From: Amphibalanus amphitrite
Taxonomy: Eukaryota; Arthropoda; Thecostraca; Balanomorpha; Balanidae
Direction: 5' to 3'
NCBI RefSeq assembly: GCF_019059575.1
Contig: NW_024882299.1
Span: 1 to 64,000, forward strand
DNA: 64,000 nt
Below, one piece after another: positions 35,101 to 45,496 of the stretch. Position numbers and translations under genes: made by a program. The notes below the pieces were generated by a model that searched no databases, had not been told where the DNA came from, and saw only the letters and a list, made by a program, of their open reading frames with translations. Positions within the stretch are counted from its first letter, which is position 1. Every line of letters starts with the position of its first letter.

Positions 35101-37204
35101 AATTGATTCGAGACGCTGCGCCGTGCGGTTTGGTACGGCTGGCGAGGGAGGAAACAGGAGCCGCGCTCTCTGAGGGAAGACAGAGCCGAACTGCTCGGAA
35201 CTACTCCTCACTCGTCCGAGAGAAAAGATGAGTGTCATCGGAGCTAGCGCAGCACTAAGGTGTCAGGCCGGGCGTCCGCTGACGGCGCCGCGCGCTGCCT
35301 CGTCATTGCGTTCGTGCCTGCGCCGATCTGCGCCGCCTTAGTACGAGGCTCGGCCGGCACGCTCACCGAGACAGACCGGCGATGAAATCAGACTTGGTGC
35401 GCCGAAGTGGCTGTCGTCCGCCGGCCGGCGACACGCAGTCCGCTGGCCGACCACGCCGCACTTTTTGCCCGTCACCTGCGTCTGACTGGCATTTTTACGG
35501 CAGAGGCTGTAATGTGTGAATATTTAAAGTCCCGGGGCGCAATTATCCTATTTGCTACGGCGGCCGAATGAATAGTCAGCGCGGCGATTGTGGCGCCGAT
35601 AAGCGGCGGACGCGGCGCGCCGCGGCGGTCGCGGTGCGCCGCGGCTGCGCCGCGCACGTCTCTCTCGTCGTGCTGCGATGCGTTACGCTGGCTGTGGCGT
35701 GATCGGAGATTGATCTATCGATGGTTAGACGTAAATGGTCACGAACAAAACGAGATACTATCCTGTCATGTTGTCTCTAATTTCCCGTGAAAATTCTGTG
35801 AATGAACCATCGCTAAGGATCATAGAGTATCCTACCTCCTGTGCAGACAAGTGTTTCTTTTACTCTATGAAGTAGCCCTGGAAGCCTGGTAGCCAACTGC
35901 ATTGACAAAAAGCACCGTTTTTCTGTTGAATGACGTACCGCATGAGTGAAAATGCTTGCAAACTAAACGACAAAAACCCTCACTTGAAGACTGTTCGTCG
36001 TTCAGAGTGACACTTAGCGATTTAGATCAGAGGCTCTTCATCTTCGAAGCTGCTGTGCGAGCGAGGTGAAAATTTGACCGTCATCTTCCCACGGTTGGAC
36101 CGTTGCGTATTTTGAGCTAATCCACTCGTCTTCACAGTCTGCTGCTAGTCATTGAGTCTTCTTTAGAAACTGGACTGGAAGCTGCATACCTATGCCGTAA
36201 TCATTTCATTGCAAGAACTGAGAACGATTTGTTGTCCTCCATTATTGCAATGGTGAAGCAATAATCCTAATATTTAGAGCGTTAAAGATATGTCAAATAA
36301 AGTGTGACACTTTTTGGGCCTAACGAACGACCACGCTCTTACCGACCGCACTTGACACTTCACATACGTAGTGGCTATAGTGGTCACCTCTGACACATCG
36401 ATTTCTGTTCGATTTGTTCGATTTCTCGATTCGATTTCTTCGATTCTGTTCGATTCGATGTTCGATTTCTTGGCCACTAGCAGCACCGTTTTCGCGATAC
36501 GCCACACACGGCCTGCCCAAGTGCCCAGCCCTCAACCCTCTCCGGTTTTTGCGCGGCCTCACGCCAGCCGTCATGGTCGTGGGCCGCCTGGGGAGGGCTA
36601 ACCCTCCGCGGACCCTTGACGGACCCTGCCGCCCTCCGCGGACCCGGTGAGCCTCGGAGGACCCGGTCAGGACCAGCCGTTCTTTGTTGGAGCGCCCGCG
36701 GGCCGGTCCGTCTCGGCAGCACGGTGTGATTTATCGATCGGAACTGACCGGCGGCCATTTGTCCGGCCGCTAAACCGACCATTACCACTGGAGGCGAATG
36801 ATTTAATTCAGCGGCCGGGCGCCGGCTGCCCGCCGTGAAATGCCGACGATCGGGGAAGGTTCGATCGGTGCGGGTGGTGGATCGACCGACGCGGGGTGGA
36901 GCCGTATCGAGCAGGGATCGGTACGGCGTGTTACGGGCACGGTAACTCGGTAAGATGATTAGGTAGGAGATCTGCCCAAATTAGACAGATCTTTGTTTAT
37001 CGATGATTTGAGCGATCAGCTCAGAGAGCATAACTGCCACTTTGTCCAGTCAAATACCGTATAGATCAATGATAAGTTCATATTTATTTATGTCAATGAT
37101 GTCATACTAATAAGACGGCACTCAGGGCTTTCCATCGCTGCATCCGTTCTCATATCCGCTCTGATATCATAGAGCCAAAATTTGCAGAGCGGAGCTGTAA
37201 ATTG
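32169..37204. other. No gene recognised; CpG-dense blocks 33680-34060, 34580-35700, 36490-36960
   Basis: The block 34580-35700 is the longest CpG-dense stretch before 45.9 kb and could be a promoter region or the start of a gene with non-coding first exons. No coding exon is recognised. Open frames on both strands there reflect base composition. Confidence 0.3.
36400..36475 (+). repeat. TTCGAT microsatellite-like tract
   Basis: Irregular repeats of TTCGATT/TTCTTCGATT over about 75 bases. Confidence 0.75.
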
Positions 37205-37218
37205 TATACTTCTGATTG
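37205..37218. repeat. Left target-site duplication of the Penelope-like composite
   Basis: TATACTTCTGATTG here and again at 45483-45496. The two copies bracket the whole PLE block. The first bases (TATA) can also be element sequence, so the true duplication is 10-14 bases. Confidence 0.8.
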
Positions 37219-37281
37219 AGTGATGTATAGACAAATAGATATATATTGAGTAGGAAAAACATACAGCACATGGGTGGACGC

Positions 37282-39674
37282 TAGGCCCCGTCATATTTGA
37301 TAAAGTTTTTGGAAGACCAGCTCCCCTGGTGTTTTCCCATTGCTTGTTGGCCCAACAAGAAGTGTGCAAAATTTCAGCTTCCTAGCTCAACGTTTGCATC
37401 TGCCTCAACGGCCTCGAAGTTTGCCTCATAGGGCATAATGGAGACTGCAATGCCGGTGTTAGCTGCATTCTCCCGGCAGCGGCATTCCTTGGCACAATAT
37501 CGCCACGGATCAACTGCTGCCCCAGCAAGAGATGAACAAAACTAATCTTTGCCTTCGCCCCCCCCCCCACGCACGCCCCTCCCCCTCCTCACCCCCCACC
37601 CGCCCCGATTTTTTGTGCATCGTTTGATTTTCACGCATTGTTCACGATCATTTTGTTTTTTTTTTTCATAATGCCTAAATGCTGATTGAGACAAATATCA
37701 CGTTGGTTTAAGATAGTACCTATCTTAAACATGCATGTACGTATATCAATATCGACTCAATACTGCGGCGACGGCAAACTGCTAACTACGAACGACAGCA
37801 GCAGCCAGAGACCAGGACGGCGGACACGGCACTGGTGACGCTGACGGGCACCGGTGTCACTTACTATGGTCCAGCCTGTGTGTCCGGTGTCGTGGCCTAC
37901 CTACAGCAAGAAGGTTTTCTTGCGGGGCTTTTTGGAAAACTCCTTCAGTGCGGTCTAGGAGTGAACTCCGTAGTCCGCACTATTCAAAACTCAAGTCATT
38001 TCTTTCCATGCGACCACATAATATGAGGGCGCCTTTAGCGTCCAAAGAGGGGGGCAAATTTAAAAGTACAGGACAATGGGCTTGACCTGAATGCCCGCGA
38101 ATGCTGGATACGGCTCTGCTCTGGAGGGTGAGGGGCGTCATGTTTTTTTTTTTCGATGGGACGCCCAATCGCCTGTGATCTTCAAAGGGGCGCTTGTTAC
38201 GCTTTGCAGATGCGTCTGTGGTGTTGGCTTGTGTGCCGAGCGCCCTGATAACGCTATATGTAAGGCGCGCTTTAGCACTATCAATACCCACGACCCGTGC
38301 ACCTGCGCCCCACACAAACCTCTGACGCAAGCAACATGGTAGTGGATTGCATACATAATAACATGAATCCCTGTGGTGCCCTTTCAGATCCCGACATCGC
38401 CCCTATCAGTATTATGTGCGCATCATTCAGAGTACCTATATGACGTGCCCCTTCCGAAAAAAATGTTGCCCCCTCTTGATCACTCGGTACGCCATTCAAC
38501 ACCACCGACGTGTCTCTAAAACGTATCAGGCGACCCATTGAAGATCACGGGTGAGTGGGCGCCCCATTCATTATCGCTAGCGTCCCTCTCAGAGCATCCG
38601 CCGCACCAGTAAATATCACTGGCGCCCCTCCAGAACATCCCGCGCCCCATTTTAATATTATTGTCACCCCTCAAGAACATCCCGCGCCCCTCTGAACGAT
38701 GACGCCCATTCCGCGGGGCAGGGCACTCGGCACACTTGTCAACACCACGGACGCATCTGCAAAGCTTAACAGGCACCCCATTGAAGATCACAGGTGATTT
38801 GGCGCCCGATTGAAGAAAAAACCTGGCGCCCCTCAGCCTCCAGAGTAGAGCAGTATCCAGCATACGCGGGCATTCAATTCAAGTCCATCGTCCTGTACCT
38901 TTAAACTTGGGGCACCCCCTTTGGGCCCTGAAGGCGCCTTCATATAATGTAGCTGCATGGAAAGAAATGACTTGAATTTTGAAAACTGTGGAGTTCACTC
39001 CCAGACCGCACTGCAGGAGTTTTCCAAAAAGCCGCGCAAGAAAACCTTCTTGCTGTAGGTAGGCCACGACCCCGGACACACAGGCTGGACCATAGTAAGT
39101 GACACCGGTGCCCGTCACCGTCACCAGTGCCGTGTCCGCCGTCCTGGTCTCTGGCTGCTGCTGTCGTTCGTAGTTATCAGTTTGCTGCCGCCGCAGTATT
39201 GAGTCGATATCAATATACGCACATGCATGTTTTAGATAGGTACTATCTTAAACCGACGTGATATTTGTCTCAACCAGCATTTAGGCATTATGAAAAAAAC
39301 AAAATGATCGTGAACAATGCGTGAAAATCAAACGACGCACAAAAAATCGGGGCGGGGGGGGGGGGTGAGGAGGGGGAGGGGCGTGCGTGGGGGGGGGGCG
39401 AAGGCAAAGATTAGTTTTGTTCATCTCTTGCTGGGGCAGCAGTTGATCCGTGGCGATATTGTGCCAAGGAATGCCGCTGCCGGGAGAATGCAGCTAACAC
39501 CGGCATTGCAGTCTCCATTATGCCCTATGAGGCAAACTTCGAGGCCGTTGAGGCAGATGCAAACGTTGAGCTAGGAAGCTGAAATTTTGCACACTTCATA
39601 TTGGGCCAACAAGCAATGGGAAAACACCAGGGGAGCTGGTCTTCCAAAAACTTTATAAAATATGACGGGGCCTA
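37282..39674. mobile_element. Foldback element with ~970-bp inverted arms (2393 bp), TSD GTGGACGC
   Basis: Arms 37282 to about 38255 and about 38705-39674 are inverted copies of each other, joined by a loop of about 450 bases with GGGGCGCGGGATGTTC-type repeats. Ends are TAGGCCCCGTCATATTT. The 8-bp flank GTGGACGC occurs at 37274-37281 and 39675-39682 and only once at the uninterrupted sites in the sister pLTRs. hAT-like by TSD length (a 6-bp reading, TGGACG, is also possible). Both arms hold the same short open frame (TGTGVTYYGPACVSG); no function can be assigned. Confidence 0.85.
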
Positions 39675-39915
39675 GTGGACGCGTTTCGTCAGAGACTTTT
39701 TCAACACCCGAATATCGACAAAACAATACGAACACACAAGAACAAAGCTAGCAAGCACAGTTTCATACCTGTTGATATATCGCGTGTACATATTATGAGA
39801 ATGTGCCTAAATGCAAATACACTTCCAATACTGCGCGTCAGTTAAATGGCAAAGAAAGAGAGAATACATATATAAGACAATTCATGTTGACAGTATCTGT
39901 TTTTCTATTTAACAT

Positions 39916-42201
39916 TTATTTTATAATCTGAGTACAATATACGGCCGCAGATTTTGCCCATTTTATAAACCCAACCCGTGTATTGATCGTTTCGTTCGTT
40001 GCAATGTATGCCGCTTCCGTCGCCTTTCTACTCCCCTTGCTTTTGCACTTCGCTATCACTTTCGCCCCTCCCCAATTCGGTAAATGATTCGTTGAGTGAG
40101 CATGAAGCACGAATGCACTGTGTTCCATGTCGTTTCTTACATCTCTCCTATGTTCCTTTAATCTTTTGTCCATGCCTCTACCTGTTTCACCTATATATGA
40201 CTTTTCACAATGCCCACAGGGTACCTGATATACAACGCTAAGATCTACATTCTTACTTATTTTCTTTTGCGTGATCTCTCCTATTTTTCTGCCAGAAGTC
40301 AATGCGACTTTGACGCCTGTCGTTTCAAGTTCTTTCGCGATGTTTTCGGCTGCTTTTGAGTTCGGTAATGAAATATATCTTATGTCGTTCTTTCGTTTCG
40401 CTTCAGCTTTTGCTCTGTTTCGAATGTTCAACGCTTTTTTCTTGAGACGAATGAGATAGCCTTTGGGATATTTAAGCTTCATGAAACTGGAAAAGATGTG
40501 CTCAATTTCTTCAGCAAGATACTCCTCACTACAAATACGAAAAGCCCTTAAGAAAAAGCCCAATACCACCCCACTTTTCACTCTATCACTATGACCGGAA
40601 AAGAAATGAACATAATCTTCCCGGTTTGTAGGCTTACGATATACTTTGAATTTTGCACGACTATCGCGTCGGACTACTTCCGTATCTAAGAAAGCAATGG
40701 AACCTCCCTTTTCTGTTTCCACAGTAAACTGAATCTTCGGGTCGACTGCGTTGAGTTCGTTGACTTTGGCGTTCAAATCGATCGTTTTTGGTACTACTAC
40801 CAGCACGTCATCGACGTATCGTACCCACAGAACATTGTCCCCCATAATATTTTGGTACCTGTTTTGTTCCAGCCATTCCAAATACAGGCACGCTGCTACT
40901 GGACTCAAGGGTGAACCCATTGCCAGCCCGCTGTGTTGGCTGTAATCATCCGACTCAAATACAAAACCCCCAAATTTCATACACATTGACACAAGCTTAA
41001 AGTAGTCAGACTTTGCGAGCGGCAACTGGTTCGCATCGATCTTATCAACTACATCTTTGATCACTTTTAGGGCGTCGTCTACGGGTACATTCGTGAACAG
41101 TGATTTTACATCAAGACTAGCCATGTACTTATCTGTGAAGTCGAAGTCTTTAAGTCGTTCAATTAAGTCGTTGCTGTTCCGAAGGTGTGCATCACTGATG
41201 GCACCCAGACTATTCGATAAGGGCTTTGCCAGTACTTTTGCGAGTCGATGTGGCGCGCTGCCGATTCCTGACGTAATGGGCCGTAGTGGGATGCCGTCCT
41301 TGTGGAGTTTTGGAAGTCCACGCATCTTTGGAGTTTCCGGTGATTCTTCTAAAAGATGCAATAGCTGTTTTCCTTTTTCCGATTTTCGTAGAAGTTTTCT
41401 TGCCTCCTGGTTGAATTTCTTACTTGCCTTTTCGACAAATCCGTGTGGTCTTTTCTTGTATGTGTCATTGTCATTCAGCAGCTCTTTCATTTTACTTACA
41501 TAGTCAGCCTTATCCATAATAACCACTCCCCCACCTTTGTCCGCAGGTGTGATCACTATAGTCGGATCGTTGGCAAGACTTTGGAGTGCCTTCATGTATC
41601 GTCTGGGTATCTTGTCTGGTTCATTGTCCGATAAGGCTTTGCAGCACAGCAGTATTCCTTGGATAAATCCCTTTTCTATATCATCCTCATGATTCTTGTA
41701 ATTTCGCTGGACGTGGTCCATGTAGTTGCTCTTATCTCTTCCGGAGTCGAATTTCATGCCAAGTGCTAATGCTTCTTTCTCATCGTCATTTAGATGTCGT
41801 GAAGAAAGATTTGTCAAAATGTCCGTGTTACCTGCTTCGCCCCAAGGGCTGTTCATGCACAGCGTGTGTAACTTTCGTTTCAGGTTCATCTGTTGGCGTT
41901 CGTTGAAATCGTTCAGCTTCGTTCGTAAGGTTGCTGGTAGCGGTACTCCAATGACTTCGTCCTTCAGTTCATGTATCTTATTTCGTAACTCGGTACAAGC
42001 CTCTTCTAGATAACAACGAGCTGATTCGCCAAAAGGGTGATTTTTACTTTTGTTCTTAAGATATTGTGGAGCAGATTTAGGTAATACTTGTTCCAATAAA
42101 CACTCACGTAAGAATTTCAGACGATTGAAACTGCTTGCTAGTTTCTTCTTGGTGTTGTATTCTTTCATCTCTGTGCTGCTTGTTCCACTCATATCTGACA
42201 T
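39916..42201 (-). CDS. Penelope-like reverse transcriptase with GIY-YIG endonuclease, 761 aa (copy A)
   Basis: Full-length retrotransposon protein: telomerase-related reverse transcriptase copying its RNA at a target nicked by its own endonuclease. Start chosen at MSDMSGTSST (42201). The frame extends 40 codons upstream, but only through terminal-repeat sequence. Order of parts, numbered from that Met: PADKGGGVVIMD (about 219), GLPKLHKDG (295), motif A SLDVKSLFTNVP with Asp364, motif B GLAMGSPLSP (425), motif C YVDD (462-465), FLDTEV (504), then a CxxC (662/665) and a GIY-YIG domain with YIG 669-671, Arg675/680, His684, Glu729. No stop or frameshift is seen, so this copy may be active. Confidence 0.93.
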   Translation of the reverse strand: MSDMSGTSSTEMKEYNTKKKLASSFNRLKFLRECLLEQVLPKSAPQYLKNKSKNHPFGESARCYLEEACTELRNKIHELKDEVIGVPLPATLRTKLNDFNERQQMNLKRKLHTLCMNSPWGEAGNTDILTNLSSRHLNDDEKEALALGMKFDSGRDKSNYMDHVQRNYKNHEDDIEKGFIQGILLCCKALSDNEPDKIPRRYMKALQSLANDPTIVITPADKGGGVVIMDKADYVSKMKELLNDNDTYKKRPHGFVEKASKKFNQEARKLLRKSEKGKQLLHLLEESPETPKMRGLPKLHKDGIPLRPITSGIGSAPHRLAKVLAKPLSNSLGAISDAHLRNSNDLIERLKDFDFTDKYMASLDVKSLFTNVPVDDALKVIKDVVDKIDANQLPLAKSDYFKLVSMCMKFGGFVFESDDYSQHSGLAMGSPLSPVAACLYLEWLEQNRYQNIMGDNVLWVRYVDDVLVVVPKTIDLNAKVNELNAVDPKIQFTVETEKGGSIAFLDTEVVRRDSRAKFKVYRKPTNREDYVHFFSGHSDRVKSGVVLGFFLRAFRICSEEYLAEEIEHIFSSFMKLKYPKGYLIRLKKKALNIRNRAKAEAKRKNDIRYISLPNSKAAENIAKELETTGVKVALTSGRKIGEITQKKISKNVDLSVVYQVPCGHCEKSYIGETGRGMDKRLKEHRRDVRNDMEHSAFVLHAHSTNHLPNWGGAKVIAKCKSKGSRKATEAAYIATNETINTRVGFIKWAKSAAVYCTQIIK

Positions 42202-42258
42202 GTTGAGTGATGTATAGACAAATAGATATATATTGAGTAGGAAAAACATACAGCACAT

Positions 42259-42295
42259 GGGTGGACGCGTTTCGTCAGAGACTTTTTCAACACCC
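42259..42295 (-). ncRNA. Hammerhead-ribozyme-like fold in pLTR (minus-strand copy)
   Basis: Inverse-strand counterpart of the fold described at 45418-45454: CACCC/GGGTG stem, GTC-TCT-GAC hairpin, GAAA, CGCGTC. Same non-canonical first box. Confidence 0.35.
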
Positions 42296-42458
42296 GAATA
42301 TCGACAAAACAATACGAACACACAAGAACAAAGCTAGCAAGCACAGTTTCATACCTGTTGATATATCGCGTGTACATATTATGAGAATGTGCCTAAATGC
42401 AAATACACTTCCAATACTGCGCGTCAGTTAAATGGCAAAGAAAGAGAGAATACATATA

Positions 42459-43266
42459 CCGGGTGGCCCAAAAAATACGTTCCGAACTTTGGAGGCCTAT
42501 ATCTCAAATTCGAGTGCAAATAACGAGCCAAAATTTTCATCAAGTTTGCGTCACTTCTTTGCGCATTGGTATGCCAAATTATAACACTGTACCATCATTG
42601 TCAAGCCAGCAATCTTATGTTGAATGAAGTAAGACGTTTTTGCTTTTTTTGCCGTTGTTGAACGGAAGTAATGATTGGCTTAGACGTACAATGTTAGAAA
42701 AAATGCAAAAAATAGAACGGCTTGAATGATACCAGCACGTGTGTTGCTATTTTATATTTTTTGTCACACTTATGTGCTAAATATTCAAATACTAAGCCAA
42801 AGTTGTGTTAATGGATGCCATTCGTTTCAACACAAGTTCTGTTTCAAGGCGAAGGAGTGGCACGGTGCATGGGTTACTGCTGATCGCCCTCCCTTCAAGA
42901 AGATCAAATAGTAAATCGACCGAATAAGGAAAAAAGCTAGAGGGAGTGTGTCACCCTGAGGCCTGAACCACCAATGAGACTAGTTGCCAGTAGCAGTCAT
43001 GGCTGTAGGCCGTGGTGCCGAGATGGAAGTGGCCCGTTCAGGCGTTCACTCACATTTTTGGTAAACATCAGAGCAAAAAAGTGATTTTTACATGGCATGC
43101 TAGAAACACGAACCGTTTAAAAAGTAATTGACCGAATAACATAAAAATCACACCATTTACTGAAGATGTATGCCGCATTGACTATTCGAAGTTTCAATGT
43201 TGTATCTTTATCACTTTCTGAGAAATATTGATTTAAAGTTGGGAACGTTTTTTCTGGGCCACCCGG
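42459..43266. mobile_element. Mariner/Tc1-type MITE (808 bp) inside the pLTR, TSD TA
   Basis: Ends CCGGGTGGCCCA inverted and perfect over 12 bases, then similar to about 29 (ACGTTCC shared). TA duplicated at 42457-42458 and 43267-43268. Two sister pLTRs in the window (about 39863-39876 and 45250-45265) show the uninterrupted site, so the boundaries are exact. No transposase frame is present. Confidence 0.92.
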
Positions 43267-43311
43267 TATAAGACAATTCATGTTGACAGTATCTGTTTTT
43301 CTATTTAACAT

Positions 43312-43803
43312 TTATTTTATAATCTGAGTACAATATACGGCCGCAGATTTTGCCCATTTTATAAACCCAACCCGTGTATTGATCGTTTCGTTCGTTGCAA
43401 TGTATGCCGCTTCCGTCGCCTTTCTACTCCCCTTGCTTTTGCACTTCGCTATCACTTTCGCCCCTCCCCAATTCGGTAAATGATTCGTTGAGTGAGCATG
43501 AAGCACGAATGCACTGTGTTCCATGTCGTTTCTTACATCTCTCCTATGTTCCTTTAATCTTTTGTCCATGCCTCTACCTGTTTCACCTATATATGACTTT
43601 TCACAATGCCCACAGGGTACCTGATATACAACGCTAAGATCTACATTCTTACTTATTTTCTTTTGCGTGATCTCTCCTATTTTTCTGCCAGAAGTCAATG
43701 CGACTTTGACGCCTGTCGTTTCAAGTTCTTTCGCGATGTTTTCGGCTGCTTTTGAGTTCGGTAATGAAATATATCTTATGTCGTTCTTTCGTTTCGCTTC
43801 AGC
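43312..43803 (-). pseudogene. Penelope-like copy B, C-terminal fragment only
   Basis: Encodes the last 163 residues of the PLE protein (from EAKRKNDIRY to the stop), including the GIY-YIG domain, with the same protein sequence as copy A over this range. There is no reverse transcriptase part. It joins copy C in inverted orientation at 43804. The nominal minus-strand open frame that runs on to 44070 enters copy C read antisense and is not a real protein. Confidence 0.9.
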
Positions 43804-43805
43804 TT

Positions 43806-45211
43806 GTGGACTTCCAAAACTCCACAAGGACGGCATCCCACTACGGCCCATTACGTCAGGAATCGGCAGCGCGCCACATCGACTCGCAAAAGTACTGGCA
43901 AAGCCCTTATCGAATAGTCTGGGTGCCATCAGTGATGCACACCTTCGGAACAGCAACGACTTAATTGAACGACTTAAAGACTTCGACTTCACAGATAAGT
44001 ACATGGCTAGTCTTGATGTAAAATCACTGTTCACGAATGTACCCGTAGACGACGCCCTAAAAGTGATCAAAGATGTAGTTGATAAGATCGATGCGAACCA
44101 GTTGCCGCTCGCAAAGTCTGACTACTTTAAGCTTGTGTCAATGTGTATGAAATTTGGGGGTTTTGTATTTGAGTCGGATGATTACAGCCAACACAGCGGG
44201 CTGGCAATGGGTTCACCCTTGAGTCCAGTAGCAGCGTGCCTGTATTTGGAATGGCTGGAACAAAACAGGTACCAAAATATTATGGGGGACAATGTTCTGT
44301 GGGTACGATACGTCGATGACGTGCTGGTAGTAGTACCAAAAACGATCGATTTGAACGCCAAAGTCAACGAACTCAACGCAGTCGACCCGAAGATTCAGTT
44401 TACTGTGGAAACAGAAAAGGGAGGTTCCATTGCTTTCTTAGATACGGAAGTAGTCCGACGCGATAGTCGTGCAAAATTCAAAGTATATCGTAAGCCTACA
44501 AACCGGGAAGATTATGTTCATTTCTTTTCCGGTCATAGTGATAGAGTGAAAAGTGGGGTGGTATTGGGCTTTTTCTTAAGGGCTTTTCGTATTTGTAGTG
44601 AGGAGTATCTTGCTGAAGAAATTGAGCACATCTTTTCCAGTTTCATGAAGCTTAAATATCCCAAAGGCTATCTCATTCGTCTCAAGAAAAAAGCGTTGAA
44701 CATTCGAAACAGAGCAAAAGCTGAAGCGAAACGAAAGAACGACATAAGATATATTTCATTACCGAACTCAAAAGCAGCCGAAAACATCGCGAAAGAACTT
44801 GAAACGACAGGCGTCAAAGTCGCATTGACTTCTGGCAGAAAAATAGGAGAGATCACGCAAAAGAAAATAAGTAAGAATGTAGATCTTAGCGTTGTATATC
44901 AGGTACCCTGTGGGCATTGTGAAAAGTCATATATAGGTGAAACAGGTAGAGGCATGGACAAAAGATTAAAGGAACATAGGAGAGATGTAAGAAACGACAT
45001 GGAACACAGTGCATTCGTGCTTCATGCTCACTCAACGAATCATTTACCGAATTGGGGAGGGGCGAAAGTGATAGCGAAGTGCAAAAGCAAGGGGAGTAGA
45101 AAGGCGACGGAAGCGGCATACATTGCAACGAACGAAACGATCAATACACGGGTTGGGTTTATAAAATGGGCAAAATCTGCGGCCGTATATTGTACTCAGA
45201 TTATAAAATAA
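43806..45211 (+). pseudogene. Penelope-like copy C, 5'-truncated (RT core plus GIY-YIG)
   Basis: Starts inside the reverse transcriptase at GLPKLHKDG and continues to the normal stop, about 468 residues, the same protein sequence as copy A in this range. It retains motifs A, B, YVDD and GIY-YIG. The open frame can be followed upstream to 43667, but those codons are copy B read antisense. Truncation removes the N-terminal third, so it is a dead-on-arrival copy unless expressed as a fragment. Confidence 0.9.
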
Positions 45212-45482
45212 ATGTTAAATAGAAAAACAGATACTGTCAACATGAATTGTCTTATATATGTATTCTCTCTTTCTTTGCCATTTAACTGACGCGCAGTATT
45301 GGAAGTGTATTTGCATTTAGGCACATTCTCATAATATGTACACGCGATATATCAACAGGTATGAAACTGTGCTTGCTAGCTTTGTTCTTGTGTGTTCGTA
45401 TTGTTTTGTCGATATTCGGGTGTTGAAAAAGTCTCTGACGAAACGCGTCCACCCATGTGCTGTATGTTTTTCCTACTCAATA
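45212..45482 (+). repeat. Penelope terminal repeat after copy C
   Basis: Same sequence as the pLTR after copy A, ending CTCAATATATA, where it meets the right TSD TATACTTCTGATTG (45483-45496). Slightly shorter than the other two pLTRs at this end (by about 30-35 bases). Confidence 0.85.
45418..45454 (+). ncRNA. Hammerhead-ribozyme-like fold in Penelope pLTR
   Basis: GGGTG (45418-45422) can pair with CACCC (45450-45454) as stem I. GTC-TCT-GAC (45431-45439) makes a short stem II. Then GAAA (45440-45443), a minimal stem III C-GC-G, and UC with a would-be cleavage after C45449. This is the layout of the minimal hammerheads known from Penelope-like elements. The first core box reads TTGAAAAA instead of CTGANGA and is one base too long, so activity is doubtful. 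Confidence 0.4.
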
Positions 45483-45496
45483 TATACTTCTGATTG

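Larger units (their letters stand above)
42202..43311 (-). repeat. Penelope terminal repeat (pLTR) between copies B and A
   Basis: About 300 bases of element sequence once the MITE (42459-43266) and one TA are removed. It matches the sequence after copy A (39915-39675, continuing at 37281) and after copy C (45212-45482). It begins right after the stop codon of the upstream copy and ends at the start codon of copy A. Confidence 0.85.
37219..45482. mobile_element. Penelope-like element composite, three copies, two nested insertions
   Basis: Read from the right on the minus strand: partial copy B (43803-43312), terminal repeat (pLTR, 43311-42202, interrupted by a MITE), full copy A (42201-39916), and a second pLTR (39915-39675 plus 37281-37219, interrupted by a foldback element). 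Partial copy C (43806-45211) and its pLTR (45212-45482) lie head to head with B on the plus strand. Partial upstream copies, inverted 5' pieces and pLTRs are typical of Penelope-like elements. The one TSD at both extremes shows that the whole block arrived as a unit or was completed in one insertion. Confidence 0.9.

Noticed and set aside
43312..44070. 252-codon minus-strand frame
   Set aside because: Its C-terminal part is Penelope copy B, but the N-terminal 90 codons are copy C read antisense. Not a real protein as a whole.
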